DNA of 64,000 nucleotides from Allacma fusca (GCA_947179485.1 OX359250.1:25554654-25618653); one strand, 5' to 3'; shown: positions 1 through 14,874, numbered from the stretch's first letter. Program-made: numbers and translations. Notes: generated by a model from the sequence alone, not told the origin.

Positions 1-2701
1 TCAGTGTTGCGGAACTGGAACGCCACAAGGCACTTTGTACTCCTTCCAAACATGTCCTTCTGCAAACAATACAGTGAGAGAGAGAGAGAGAGAGAGAGAC
101 ACACTCTCAAATACAAGACCAATCTATGTACGTACATACATACACATATGCACAACCGCCCGCACAAACGGTACAGAGTATTACATATTCATTTAGCTCC
201 ACCAATGAATTCATTTGGTTCCATCCATCTACTCCAGCCACACTCCCTCTCTCTCTCCCTCTCTCTCTCTCTCTCTCCAAGTGTTGGCTAATGTTGGGGA
301 GTAATTGACATCACATCAGACTAAGTCCGACATTATCCAACGTCACATTGGGAGAGCCAAACATAGACAGTAATTTCATCAGAGAATTACTTCAGTGTCC
401 TCATGACATAGATGATACCATTCATTATCCATTATGCAATTACATCCACCTCTGATACAAGAACAAGCACACAAACACACACACACACCCACACATACAC
501 ACACATAAGCACACATTCAACAAGAGGGACATGCTACATCCCACGATTATCTTGTATCCAAATGGTTCTTTAAATGACACACTGTACAACTACAGGGAGG
601 CCTCCACAGTTGTCACAAGAGATGAAAAGGTACATGCTTTCCTCGCTGAATTAAAACATGCTTTGAAAGGAAAGTGGAAATAAAATTAGGATTTGTTGAA
701 AGTAAAAATTAGGACACTTTTCGTTCGAAAATGGAGCTCGTTCAAAACTTGGAACACATTTAGGCCTCAGCAGGAGAGAAGATGTGTTTGAGCGGGAGGC
801 CTACTAAATATATTCACTCCTCTTGTTTGTCCAGACAGACAGAGTTCCAGTATATCCCATATAGTATATCTACCTATAGTCAGAGTGGAATAGAAACCGT
901 CGAAAGGTACGGGCTGGAAATACTGATATGTTCCATGGAGACATAGACCCCCCTTTCCTTACATAGTATGACTTACAAGCTTCCAGTAGATATAGATATA
1001 TCTATGTCTACGTGTTTGTGGGAGAGGAAGTCCGTATGTACATGATGAACAAAGGCACAGTGCTTTATCTCCAGCTCGATACCTCTCCTCTCTCGTAAAA
1101 GTAAACTAATTGTGCATTCTCTCCAGGACAGCCGGCAAAGACTCTAATCGAATATTAAATTAGAATTAGCATTAGAAATTGTCTAACTAAAATGAATGCA
1201 CAGCAAACTTGGCGTTTCTATTCAGCTGTAACAAGAGTCAGTTCCCAGACTGACTCCATGCTATGCAGCAGCTCTCCTCCTATAGATTCCCACCTTTCTC
1301 TGTCCGCCGCTCTCCCGGTTCCCCGACAATCAACTTAAATAGACACTAGAATTTTAGGACCTCAATGTGTACAAAGTCGAGAGTAAATTCTTTCTTTCCT
1401 TTCCCTACCGCTCCCACCCAAAGTAGACACACACACACACATACACATACACACCGAGGCATATACATACATACATCCGTATATACATAGGTCCACAGAA
1501 GAAAAACAAAAGGACACCACTTGTGCATAGTAATACACATGAATACCCACGTGAGCACATGTACAATGCAAAAGACATTAGAACTTTTGAAGCGAAAGTT
1601 CCATGGATATAAGATGAGGAGATAATCAGAAGGAGCCATGTACATATGTACATATAGATAGATACATACATACTCATGTGCATACGGAGTGATTTTGAAA
1701 AGCCCCGGACTGTACCTCCGTGCCATATGCACACAGATGGGAAGAAATGGGTGGGAAGTTGAGCTACAAAAGAGAGAGGCCGGGTAACATCTGGAATTTA
1801 CCCCCATTTAAAATGAACATTATTGCAGATTACCACAATAAAATAAAGTTAACTCGTTCCCTTTTACTCCTTGAGTAACTATCAGAACCGGTCTTATCCC
1901 TTATCCCAACATTAAGTCCATCATTCAGCCTCACACTGTCCTCTCCCATACAGTGAGCGCAGCCCCCGTCCGCTCCTATATGCCCTATTCCGTTCCACAG
2001 AATTAAACAAGACGGGAATCCAACTTTCTCTTTTACTTTCCCTGTCATGTCTCTCTCCCGATCCTTCCGTCAAAACAACAAGCATAGGGGTATATTCAAA
2101 TAAACTTAATCATTATGGGAACGGCAGGAGTAAACAATATAGTATGAAAAAGGAGGGAGGCCCAACGAGGACATTATCGGAAAGTAGTGTCGCACAGTGC
2201 ACAATTTATTTAACATTTGTAGCTTTTTCTTCTCCCAGCCTTTTGTAACAATTAATGAGATGTTCTGCTCTACCTCTGTCCTGAGTCCACACATGTACAA
2301 AAATTCTCGACATTATATATAATTATATATAATTGTATATATCTATATTTATAAAATTATTGGCGTGTACATACACATCCATGCAGATATAAATTACAGA
2401 CACGCAGGTACTTATGCTTACTTATGCAGATGTACAAAAGCGCTGGGAGAAAGTAAATTGGACTCAAAATCCTTTTCCCTCATTGCAGCTTTCTTCTGGG
2501 CAAAGAAAAGGAGAAGGGAAAAAAATTCGCAGGAAATCATACAAAACAAATCTGAGAGTTAAATCTCCTAATGCTGTGCTAACTGTTAGTAGTCGTACGG
2601 ACAGAGTGTATACATATGTAATTAGCGTTAGTATGGCAGAATCGGAGACTCTACGTTTTACATTAGTAAAAGAAATTTCGAAGGACAAAGCGTGGCTCTT
2701 G

Positions 2702-2732
<31 letters not shown>

Positions 2733-3541
2733 TTAACCAGGAAACAGACACAGGACCATGTCTAACATTGAAAGGACTAAGGTTAGCAAATGTGCTTGTA
2801 CTTCTAGACCAACATATGTACATCTGCTTCTTATAGGTAATTACAGAGAAAATATATAAGTACGTAAGCCCTTGGAACTTGACAGTATGTTTTTAAGGTG
2901 AAAGCAACGCCAAAAACTTTTCCCTTCTTTTGCCTTATAGCAATCGAAAGCCTCACACGTCTCGCTCCAACCTCAGTACGGAAAACTGTACAGAGACAGC
3001 AGGCAAAAGAGAAAAGGTATGAGTAGGGAAGGGAGAATAAAGGGAAAGAGGAAAGAGAGAGAGAGAGAGAGAAAGAGAGGACATATATATCTATATAAAG
3101 CAAGAATACACGAGACTTTTGAGAAACAAGCGTAATTTCTACTTATACTCATGGTAATGATCCCTCAGAGGATTATAATACAGTTTAGTTTGTTAAAAAC
3201 TTTTACTCGTCCACTCTTTCCCGAGCTTTTTCTTCAACTTTGTCCGTCTCCCGCTGTAGTATCTCCTGCTCCTTGCCTCCTCACGTATGCTCCTTTCACC
3301 GACTGTTATGCACAGAGAGAGAGAGAGAGACTCTATCTTAGACAGACAACATTTCCTCAACAGTAGCTATTTACAGGACAAGTTCCGCACAGGCATGTTC
3401 CTGTGTGGAACTTTGATAAGAAACTACACAATAAGCACGAGTAAGTTTCTAAACCTCATCGTCACCATCATTGACTATACTCATCATCCGTGCCTCAAGT
3501 CTTCCCCGTTCCTGATAGCGACGGAGGAAGCAAAGTGAGAG

Positions 3542-3591
<50 letters not shown>

Positions 3592-5534
3592 CAGAGAAGA
3601 GTACAACTAACGAAAAGAAACTTGTGTATGTGTGTGTGTGTGTGGTAACTCAATGCACTACAGAAAGTTTCCATATATAATCAAGCGTTCCAGAAGATTA
3701 GATATGGAGCTCCTCTATATAATTACATAAAATAGACAGACGTACATGCCCCTGAAATATTAGGCAATTCGTATGGGTACTAGGGAAATATAAATGCAAG
3801 TGATTACGAGGCTTATACATTTTTGAGATGCGGCATGTACTACATCGGGGCCTCCAAATAAGCTCCCACATTACTCCATACACATCATTATCATGAAGAA
3901 CACATTGAAGTAGGGAAGGCCGGATTACCACAGAGATACAAGCAAATTGTTGGGCATTATTGCAAGAAGTGCATATGGACATGTGATGCTCGTCATGGAA
4001 GTAAATGGAGGCATCCAACATATGGGGATACATGTAATGCCAAAGCACTCACGAGCCCGGCTCCATATTGTGACATGTCCCATCACATTATTCTCCAGTT
4101 GCCCTGTCTGTACGTACGTATGTATGTACATAGTAGGAGATATGTATGTACGTACACAAGGAAGTACGGGGACAGAAAGCCGCTTCCGCCTGAAACGACA
4201 GTCTGGAATGCGTAAGCTGCACTTGAAAACTATTTCCTCATGGTCCCCACTGTACATTCATTGCATCCGTCCAGGCGAAACCAAATGCGGAAGAAACGAA
4301 AGAAAAGAGGGGAAAAGTTTTTACTTCCCACATTATACACACAAACAGGCTCAGAGAAATGTCCATGCATGCATGTACTATTTCACTTTTTTTCCCCGAC
4401 TGCCAAGTTCAGAGATGCAGGAGGATACAGAGGATATAATGTGGTACACCAAGTAATCATGGCAGTGTTTTCTCTCTCTCTCTCCCACTGCATATACCAT
4501 AATGTAATTCAAAGCTTCATTTTAAGTTGAAGTACAACACAAATATTGCTAGAGGCCCTGCACTTTTTACTTCTTCCTTACCCTTAGCTTTTTTTTACCC
4601 TCCAACTAATTTCCCGTGCTCCTCCAGGCCTCTGAATATTTTACAACTTTTTCCTTGAAATACTTTCTCCTCAAAACCTTACCCAACCTTTCGTGACCAG
4701 ACCACTAATGATTATAATTTCAACGGGATACATACAACTGTCACCAGAGCTTGGGTGTAAAATAATATTCCCTAACTGGAAGTAACTCTCCAATTTGAAA
4801 CTAAATATATCCACAAAAGCCACGGGGAGAAAAAAAAAAAAGAAGGAATTTCACCTCAAAACCTAATAGCAAATTTCCAGTTTCCCAGGGAAAGTGTGCT
4901 CTCCCGCCTCTCAAAATTTATAAGTCACATATGAAAACTGTAGTAGGGGAAGGTCTCATTGCAGATAAAAGTAAAGTTTACCTGGAATTGAATGCTACCG
5001 TAGGGAACAGACTGCACAAAATTTTGTGCTCGGTTTGTGATGGGAGTGGAGGACAAGTGGAATGTTTAATGAATCTTAAGTTACACAGTTGGAAGAGCCT
5101 GCATGATTCATGATGATGACTACACACAACTATCCCGGAGCAATTTCTCTTGTTTCCAAACATTCTAATTTTGTCTCCTCTTTCAAAATATCTTCACTAT
5201 TTTTAAGGGGAAAGTTCCATATTATATACATAGTAGTAGAGCTCTCTGGTTAATACATTTTCTCACAATACAATAAATCAAACAACGCAAATCCATCAAC
5301 ATCCTAGATTCCTTACAAAAAAAAAATATCCCCTCAAACTTCAAATTTACAAAAACTACGCCATACTGTGAAAATACCAACAAAAAAAAAGGGGGAGGAA
5401 GTTGACTAAGTGCTCCGTCAATGATTGTCTACCGTCATTGTTTGTTTCTGTAATTTGGTTTATTTTTTGTATTAAATTGTATGTATGTATAATACAAGTT
5501 TATTTTACATAAACTGATTTACATTGATTTCCAG
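1..5534. other. Non-coding: upstream of the first visible LRR exon, inside the presumed timeout intron
   Basis: No exon could be supported on either strand. An upstream 2mit-like exon with signal peptide and N-terminal cap should lie here or further left, ending in phase 2, but no cysteine-rich cap was recognised. It holds (GA)n at 76-99, 3051-3080 and 3545-3589, (CT)n at 246-278 and 2702-2726, (CA)n at 465-516 and 1427-1454, and (TG)n at 3623-3644. Near 2320-2360 the DNA is a run of TATATAATT-like units. A 50-codon open frame at 531-683 is treated under findings. Confidence 0.6.
3545..3589. repeat. (GA)n microsatellite
   Basis: About 45 bp of pure GA, followed 35 bp later by a short (TG)n tract. 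Confidence 0.97.
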
Positions 5535-6544
5535 CCTGACCCGCATCCCTCAAAATCTTCCCCCATCTCTGCGCTCTCTCCAGCTCGAGGACAATAGGAT
5601 AAATATAATAAATGCATCGGACTTGAGAAACCTCCGACAATTGGAGGAACTGAATCTCCATGGGAATCAAATACTCTCAATATCTATGGGAGCATTGAGT
5701 CAGCTAGTGTCACTCCGACTGTTGGACCTCCGCTCCAACCAGCTAGACACATTGGAGGAGAAAGTCTTTGAGAACCTAACTGGCCTCGAGAGTTTGGATA
5801 TTTCGCAAAACCCTCTAAAAGTGATAGTTAATGGTGTATTCCAACACTTGACCAAACTCTCCCGCCTCCACCTGTCCCGCCTCATGGATAAAAACCTGGA
5901 GTTTGACTCCAGCTCTTCCTTTCATCCTCTAATCAATTTGGACATTTTAGAATTAGACGACTCACCGTCACTCGCGTTAAGTATTTTCCGAGACGGCGCC
6001 CTCAGCTATTTCCTATCCTTAGTTCAGCTCAATCTTCAGCGTTGCCAGTTACAGGACCTGCAATTGGTATCCACATCCATCCATGAGTCGGCTATTTTTG
6101 ACTCCTTAAGGGAGCTGAGACTCAGTGGGAATCCCTGGGACTGTTCAAATTTCTCTCCTGACTCTGTCAGGGACTTTCTCCATCTCCACTCCAAAGGAAT
6201 AGTTGTTGATGTCGACCAAATGCTTTGCAGTGAGCCGAGAGGAATTAAAGTGATCAGTGTTGCTCTCAACCATTCCTCTTCCAATGAGTCTGAGTCGAGG
6301 TTTACAATTCTAACCACCACTCAGAAATCCAGTCAAAACTCAATAACGAAAACAAATCACACAGCCACAGCAAGCCCAGTAACTTTCTCATCAAACAGTG
6401 CTCCATCCTCTTTCAAAAGTTCCAAGGAGCACTCAAATACAACAAAAACAACAACAACAACAATAACAACTGCAATACCTGAAAGGAACAATTCTAACGG
6501 AAAGCGGACAACTACCTTCACTCTTTCCCTCACCAAAACCCCAG
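5535..6544 (+). CDS. 2mit: 2mit-like exon A: LRR domain, C-terminal cap and start of stalk
   Basis: Acceptor acattgatttccag|C, donor ACCCCAG|gtaagg. Numbering from the first full codon, LRRs start near residues 12, 36, 60, 84, 108, 135 and 162. The first four have clean LxxLxLxxNxL cores (LRSLQLEDNRI, LEELNLHGNQI, LRLLDLRSNQL, LESLDISQNPL); the later three are longer and looser. The cap NPWDC (Cys203) to CSEPRG (Cys231) shows only two cysteines where typical caps have four. After about residue 250 the sequence becomes Ser/Thr/Asn-rich with a coding (ACA)n tract. The upstream exon must end in phase 2. Confidence 0.92.
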
Positions 6545-9500
6545 GTAAGGGAATCTATAGTTACATAATTATATCTATCTATTATTTCCAGAACAGTATT
6601 TTTTTTGCATATGTGTACATGACAGTCTAATACTGTCCACATGTATACATATAAATACTACTCAATGTTAATGTCCACTGAAAAATAAAGGCGAGAGAGG
6701 GAAGTGAAAGTCTCTGAGAGGGGGAAAAAAATATGTTCTCAAATCCACTGTAATGAGCTAAAGCTTGAAGGACAGAAGTGTTGCCTAAAAGGAATTAAGG
6801 GAAGGAGGCCTAACAATAAGCAGCAACCTCAATCATAAGTTTCCCCATGATTTACAAATAATGACTTGTGTCTTCTAACCATTCAAGTAACTTTGTTTAC
6901 TCTCTCCCTCCCCCTACCCATGTATAGATACATAATTATATACATAGTTATCCACAATCCTTGAATCTACTTACGCAAGTTTCAGAGGATTTTGTCCCGC
7001 TCAGTTAGATCTACGACATGGGAAAGTAAACAGAGGAACAAGGAGCTAACATAACGGGTATAGCGTAATATCCTCAACTAGCTCTTTTAGCACCCAATTA
7101 AAACAAATCAAATTAAACTGACAGAAGGAACAGAGGCCTTAATCCGTTTTCAGCCTCCCCTACTCATGAGACTCTTTAGAATGGAACTGAATCCTATCAC
7201 TAATCCCCTTGTTTCCTCTCTATTCGGGCTTGCCTTCCAGATACGCACGTTCATCCTTCCACGTCAACCCCAGCAACCAGAACTACTACTACAACTACAA
7301 TAATAACAACAACAGCAGCAACAACAACAACAACCTCACGGCTCGCAAATGATCCGTTGATCAGCACCCCAAGACCAGCAGCTGGGTCAGCCAAACTTGA
7401 AATCACAGAGAAGCCCACTAGATCTTACTTTGAGGATCTAACTCATCCTACCACCACCATGGCCAGCATTAGTGCCAGACGTAGCAGAAGGAAGGGAAAG
7501 AAAGGGCCGGACGTGGAGAATAAACTTTTTCCCCCCACCCATACCCCTCCTCGGCCTGATCAGAACGTGAAAGAGCATGAAGAAGTCCAAACCAACATGA
7601 AGACAAATGATGATAACGCAATTATTGATGATGAGAGAAGCCCCATGAGTTCCAAACAACAACAGCCACATCAACAGCAGCCAACCTGGTTCCAGTCCAA
7701 GGAAGGGGAGAGTTTTCGCAAAAACGTTGGAGGATCGATTGATGGATTTCCGGCTCTCTATTCTCATCCCAAAGATGGTCCCGTAACCAACCAGCCTCAT
7801 ACTTCCTCTCATATTAAGGTTAGCCCATATTTTACAAAGTGCTTCTTATCACCAACTATTTTACAATTTTGAATGTAACACGTCCCATCATCCCCGTCCC
7901 CCTCCACCCAAAAAAAAAAAACCTCTGCTCGACCACCTTCAATACTTAAAAGTTTGACGCAGGAGTAGAAAAGTAAGAGGAACTGATACAGTAAGATCAT
8001 ATTTATTTTTTTTTTGGTAATAATCCCGTAAAAATGTCGAGGGATTCAGGACATTTCGAAAAACCGCACCAAAAAAATAAATAGTAGATACCATTTCCTT
8101 CCTGCGTCAATCACACATTCTGTACTCAAGAGATAGGCAGAGTTGAAGAGTAGGCATGGAAAAAAGTAACAGAATAGTTATCTAAGCCTGGAAACTGGCG
8201 CACATAAGATCGAATCACTCTTCCAGTCCGGTGGCCCATATCGACTATCTCCCGGCACCAGTACTTCTGTACTATGCCAGTAAAAAGGAGGGTAAAAAAA
8301 AAGAAGGAAAAAAAAAATCCAAAGAAATAGAAACACGTTAACTTCGACCTTATCAACTGCCAAATAATAATGGGTGCTCGGAGCAAGGCTACAGGCAAAG
8401 CTTTGTTAAACTCCTACAAGCCGATAAAAATTTCAAAGCCGAACACTATACCATATAAACTCGGAAGTTGAAGATTAAAAACGTATACGTAGATATCTAC
8501 AGACACATTGAACAGTTTACACGACTCCACACAACTACGAAACCATGTATAAAGGCACATAGTCATGCACACAGTCATACATAGATACACACAATTATAA
8601 TTTACAATACGAGATCCATACAGTGTAGCAATATTACATGAGGGAATTTCCCATGCATAGGATTGCATCATTGGAGGAGCAGGAGGAGGAGAAGGAGGAG
8701 GAGGACGTATTGAGGAACTCAGATCAGGATTAAAGGGAGTAACAACAGAGCGGAGCAATTCCTCACGGTGAGAGTACCATATGGAATGAACATATTCCAG
8801 CGATTATGTGTTGAACGCTACACAAAAGGGAAAAATTCAATGGTGGAAAGATATTGGAACAGGATTGTGTCACAAAATAATCTTGATGCATACAAAGTCA
8901 TTTCTATTTCCCTTTGGTAAATTCCAACTACAAATATGCAGTTAGCTCAAAAATAAGTGTACCTATCTATATGAATCCATATATCTTGATACATATACAT
9001 ATCTATCTATATATATATATAGGCATAGTGGAAGAACTTAAAAGCCAGAGGCTTGGAGAGCACCAGTTCTTTGGGAGAAGGTACGATAGTAAATTGTCTT
9101 GAGAGAGAAGTTGTTGCACTATTGAAAATAAAATGTTACGGATGGAATGGGATTTTCAAGAGGGAAACTTTCTCTGGCTTTCTCCACTCTTAAAAATCAA
9201 TGTGACTTTAATATTTACACTTAATGCTTATTGAATTATTCTCTTCCGTGGACTCTCTCTCTCTCTCTTTCCATGGATTGTCATAGCAACGGTTCTTTGA
9301 CTCAAGTAGTTGTAGTGGTGGTAGTAGAAGAAGAAGAAGAAGAAGAAGACGAAGCGTACATACATATCTATTCAGACACAGGGAAGTAACAGAGGAGACG
9401 TCAGAGGAAGGTTATAGGTTACCATTTAATACTTTTACCCAAGCAATAGGAATGGAGGAACCGGGTCTGGAATTTGACAAAAGAATAAAAAATACTAGAT

Positions 9501-11367
9501 TTCAATTGCGTTGCACCTCTATTGATCTTTTCGTAAAGAGGAGAGAGAGAGAGACACACACACACACACATCTCTCAGGGGAAAGCATTAGAAAAGTGGA
9601 TAGGATTAAGGCACTCAAGTTGCTCTTCAAAAAACTCCAGTTCAGTCAAGTTAATCTTTGACCCAAGAGATCAAACAATAGGCTTGTAAAGCTTGGCATT
9701 TCACCAAAGCATTTTCTCTAGACTTTCCCTTTCCACTTGCAAAAGGTTCACGTTCCGTCTTCTCCTTCCAGCCCGTCCGCTTTATAGGCAATGGCCCATA
9801 TACATACAGTAGTTACTTATGTAGTCTTCCAAGCTTTGCATTGGAGAAAGCAGTCATCATCATCATCATGTTGCCATTCATTATTACCAAGTGTTAAATT
9901 CATTCTGGAAGCTGTACATATTTGACTTTCACTTGCGTCATTACGGAACCACTTACCCAGCCAAAGTAATAATAATCAATGGAGGGAATAGGAGAACATT
10001 TCATAATTATCACTACATCCTCATTCATTTTCTACACAATCACTCCAGAAGTCCTTTCTCTCACACTTCTCTCTTGAACTCATAAATGCTCAACCTTTAC
10101 AAAATAGCTTCAATTTGGTTCCTATCCAAAATATAGCTACTTCCCATGGATCTGTCCCCAAAACCAACCAGAATCCTTATCTCAATGCACACACACACTC
10201 ACACACACACACATACAAATACACAGACCCAGACAAACTGTGAAGCTCCAAAAGCAGTCTCACATCTTACACAAGAGAGCTCTTATATACTCTCTTAGAA
10301 AAAAAGGGAAGGGAGAAAGGCTAAAAAGGAGATGAAATAAAACAAGGCATCAAGGAGAAATACGGAGGAAAAGGCTGAGAAGAAAAATGGGAATAATTTG
10401 CCTCGTGTATTTGTTCGCGAGGAAAACAATTAAGCGGGAGATAAGAGGGGAAGGAGCGAGGAGGGTAATAGAAAATACACGGTTTCCATTAATAAATAAC
10501 AACAACCTGTATTATTTCTTGTATGTATTTATATTTGATAATAAATCTGCTATGAGGATAAGAGACACGGAGAAAGAGAAAGCTAAGGCTCAGAGCCTCA
10601 CTTTCCCTCTGGCATCCTCAGAGTTTACCGTGGAATTTTCCCCTCCCTCACTGTCTCTGCTGCCTTTCCATCTCGCCAGGGCTAGGAGAAACCTCCTAAC
10701 AGCACAGCACATACGGCCTTCTCACTAACTTTTTCAACCTTCAACACATAATAAATTACTGGGAGCAGTAGCAGTAACAGCAGTAGCTTAGCCCCTGTAT
10801 GAATACATTTCTCTCCCGCTTTTCCCCATAATTTCTCTACTCACCATTTCCATCTGGAGAAAAAAATGAGTACCTGGGAATATCCCATCAGAAATAGCAG
10901 TACAAGGAATATTTTACCGATTGGCATTAAGGAAAGCGAGGAGATCCCTCCCTTTTCCCATATTATCATCACATGCATGTTCCTGTGCCGTGAGAGAGAT
11001 GTCATATAATTTCATATACACTTGAACATGTCTGCATCCCAGATAGAATTCCCACACTCAGCTAATAAAGCCATCAATACTGGGAGTCCTCGAATGTATG
11101 ACGAAATTTTTTTGAAAAAAAAATCCAAGGAAGAGTTATAGGAAAAGGACAAATGACACGCCACCCTTAAGGAATTTAGCAACGTCAAATGACAGGGAAT
11201 ACTTCACAAGAGGGGAAAAAATGAATGAAACTGTAATATCCTCAGAGGATCACTTTCACTAGTAGGTTTTACATGGGGAGAGGGAAACAGGCTGAGGGAA
11301 TATTCCTTTAAGTATCAACTTACAAAGTCAACTCCCTTCCCCATGCATGGATACATTTTTGGGTTAG

Positions 11368-11421
<54 letters not shown>

Positions 11422-14400
11422 TGAGGACAGGACAAGTACAAACTTACAAATAAGTCAGAGGCGTAGGAAGAAGTCACACAGACGCATTTCCCTAGTAGTT
11501 GAGAGAAAGTTGACGACCACAGGATCGACCGCAATAAGTGATGGATACATTTGGTGCATACATAATTACACCCAAAAAATATTCGACTAGTCAATATGTC
11601 TGAGAGAAAAATGATGTTAAAAAAATAATCGGAAATCCCTTGCAACCTACCAAACTTTCCCCAGTACTCAGGATAGAAAAGCTCCTCACACAACATTATA
11701 CCCATACATATAATAGTTAAATGACGCCAGGGAAAAAAAATTCAAAAGGGCAAAAACGAGTGGATACATTAAGCAACGACAATGGAGAAATAAAGGGAAA
11801 AGTGAAATGTTCACCCTCCAGAATAATTTTCGTGTGTAAACGAGGAGTCCCATACACACACACACACACACACACACTGACTCTGGTTAAAAGCACACAT
11901 CGGATGTATGAATATATATGTATGTACATAGATACTTACAAGTTCCTCTATAATCAAATGGTTGAAAGAGCTCCACACTCATGTACCCCATTAACCCATG
12001 GTTTTTGTACCGGAGGAAAACATCCCGAGAAAATAGGAGGGAAAGAAACCCTTAAAACATAAAAAGTTGCCTCACTGAATTCCAGCAGCGACGAGAGTCG
12101 CTTTCTCTTCCAAACTTTCCCCATGCTTTCTCCGCTCCCTATGTAAGGTAAGGAAATTTCATTTTGTGGTCGAAAATGAACAAGAGGGTAATGCAATTTC
12201 AACTTTGCCATTAGGGAAATTAGAGCTGCACTCATTTCACTCTTACCACTCCACTCCATCAGTCAAATTCCTTTTTATGTTAATTTTTTTTTCGAAAAAA
12301 GTCCATTAGCAAAATTATGTCGTGTGCCTTATACTAAAAGTGAGATAGTATTCTCTTGACAATCTATACAAAAACAGACTCACACTCTCACAACATATGT
12401 GCTGTCTACATTTCTTTCAGCACAGCATGGCTTTTTATTCTTACTTAGTGCTGAAATATCTCTCTTAACCACCATCCCGACTCCAAGCTAAATTGTCTAC
12501 ACCAACAAAGCTAATATGCTAAAGCTAAAGGTTTCATTCATAATAAATAGAAATATTATCATACTCCCCGTGTAACTGACTGGACCAAGCCGGTATTATT
12601 ATGTAATTTACTAGGTATTTACCTCACTTCAAAATGTAATTATGTCTTATTGAGCAAAAAAAAAACATATATTAACTTATATACGGACAACATCAAAAAC
12701 CTATAAAACCTCCCGGATAAGAAAGTTTCTAGCTCAAATCGCTCAACTGTACAGAACAAGAATTTCCGAATGATATTCCTTGCATAAGTACTCAAAGTAC
12801 TGTGGATAGACACATACATACAAATGTGTGAGATTAGGACTGGGACATATGTTACGCTGAGAATAAAATAAAGTTGACATTATCCCCAGGACTTTTTCCA
12901 GGACCAGTCCGGATTACCGGCGTACAAATCCACGAAGAAAGTGTTCCAATAGATATGGCTATGTTTGTCTAAGTACTCTCTCAATGTCTCTCCCCCATAA
13001 ACTTCGTAACAGGCACTTTCAAGAAATTGCATTAAAACTTGTGAACAACAAACCTTGCATTTAAGTTCTGAGCAGGATATATAAATCCGAGTGAAAGTTC
13101 GGGGGAGAATTACAACATGTGACCTTGAAGCCTCAATTTTCGGGACAATTCTCACGCGAAGAGGTACATGTTCGAAAGAGAGAGAGAGTGTGTGTGTGTG
13201 TGAGTGTGTGTGTGTGTGTGTAAGTAGAAAATACAGTACCTTGGTCACCCCAAATACTATCCGTTGCTCCTATGTAAATAATTGATATCACTTTACAAGA
13301 ACATTACCTGGGACAAGGAAAACACTTTGCAAACTTGCTCCTGTATTTTGTATGGACAGTGTGCCAAGAGGTAAGTAAGGTGGAGCTCCACAGTGTTAGT
13401 CCTATGTAAATGATGGGAACTTTCAACGAGATAAAAGTTAGGGTGAAGGATATATATATATACAGTATGTTAGTAGCACTTACTCCCAAGGAGCGGACCT
13501 CTTTTCTATACAAGTGTGGATATGTAGGGTCGGCCCAGAGGACGTATAATGGAAGGTAATGTATATGCAGCCATAATTTGGGATTTCCATGAGCCTATAA
13601 ATTGGCTTCACCTTTCAGCCGGAGAACAAAGCCTTTGAGTTACACAAGTGTAGGTGGGAGTTGAAAGTGTCGAGCCTGGTGTGCATGCATGTTCCCACCC
13701 CTTTAATCGCGAACAATGACTGTAGCGGGTAATTAGAAATAATGTGCAAATAAATTTGGGAATGCGTTAGTCTCCCAAATGTATCTCATTACTCAACTGC
13801 TCACTCCGTTCATATATAGATATACATACATACAATGGCTAGTATGTATATAAATAATATAGATATATATATTTACAAAGTTAGAAGGACTGGGGCCAGG
13901 CCTCCATGCAGGCCATGAAAAATAAAACTAATTCCCATTATGTATGAAAAATGCGGATGTAAAGACCTGCCATATAAACACAAGAGTTTTGTTTACGATC
14001 CCATTGTATCCATAGTACTTTCTCCCTTATAAATTTATACATATAATTATATGGAGCTTTTTCCGACGACTACACATAAATGAGTGGACTTCGGAAATAA
14101 TACTCTCATGTACGTAGGAGAGATACTTATCTATGAAATTAAAATAGGATGGAAAAACTATGGAATGTATGTATGTAGAATGAACTCAATGGGAAATCCT
14201 ATTTGTTTCCAGAACTCTCCCCAACCAAACCCATCATACTTAAAGAGCTATCCGGAGCGCATGAGTTCAAATTTGGATGAACCTTCATCGCCACACACCA
14301 AAAAAACTACTACAACAACAACAACAACAACATCACCAACAACAAATAGTACTGTGATTCTCAAGACTCTCATTATACTAGCCGTAGCATGCCTTCTGTC

Positions 14401-14874
14401 CATCTTGTTCCTACTCTCACTCAGCCTCATTGTCTTCCGTTTCTCATCTTCTGCCTCAGCACAATCATTATCATCATCCTGGCGACTCAAAAAGAGGTCT
14501 TTCCCTAGTGCAGCCGGAAGAAGTAGGAGAAAGGTAAATCTTGACTGCTCTCATTTTCCTTCCATTTACTAAGAATCTCCCCATCCTACAGTTCCTAAAG
14601 AGCCTCGGAGTTCCTTCAATGGGAGGTAGATATATCTACATGGTTTCCAATTCGAAATTCTTTTAAATTCTTCATTACTCAAATATTCCTTTCAAATCAA
14701 GTAAATTAAAACGCACTTAGACTCAAGGAGGTTCCCTCCTTTTCCCGAACGTTGAGCCTCTCGAACACTTGACTTTGAAGGCATTTAAAATACATGAGAC
14801 TCTTGGAATCTAATTATGCAAGCTTCCATTTCTTCCCTCTTATTAAAGAAGCTTTTCTTCCTAGTCTTTCGTTT

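Larger units (their letters stand above)
7819..14212 (+). other. 2mit: 2mit-like intron B-C
   Basis: Phase 0 intron of about 6.4 kb. It carries (GAA)n at 9325-9349, (CA)n at 10186-10213 and 11853-11878, (GA)n at 11371-11416, and a compound GA/GT tract at 13176-13222. Open frames inside, such as 10387-10728, have no convincing splice sites. An extra in-phase exon cannot be fully excluded. Confidence 0.75.

Noticed and set aside
3947..4456. Plus-strand frame of 169 codons, one of the longest in the left flank.
   Set aside because: It runs through TACGTACGTATGTATG-type simple sequence, has irregular composition and resembles no family. An opposite-strand frame is equally open over part of it.
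4931..5113. Plus-strand frame with CSVCDGSGGQVEC, resembling an LRR N-terminal cap for the 2mit-like gene.
   Set aside because: No donor in the required phase 2 follows it, no signal peptide precedes it, and the spacing of the cysteines is only loosely cap-like.
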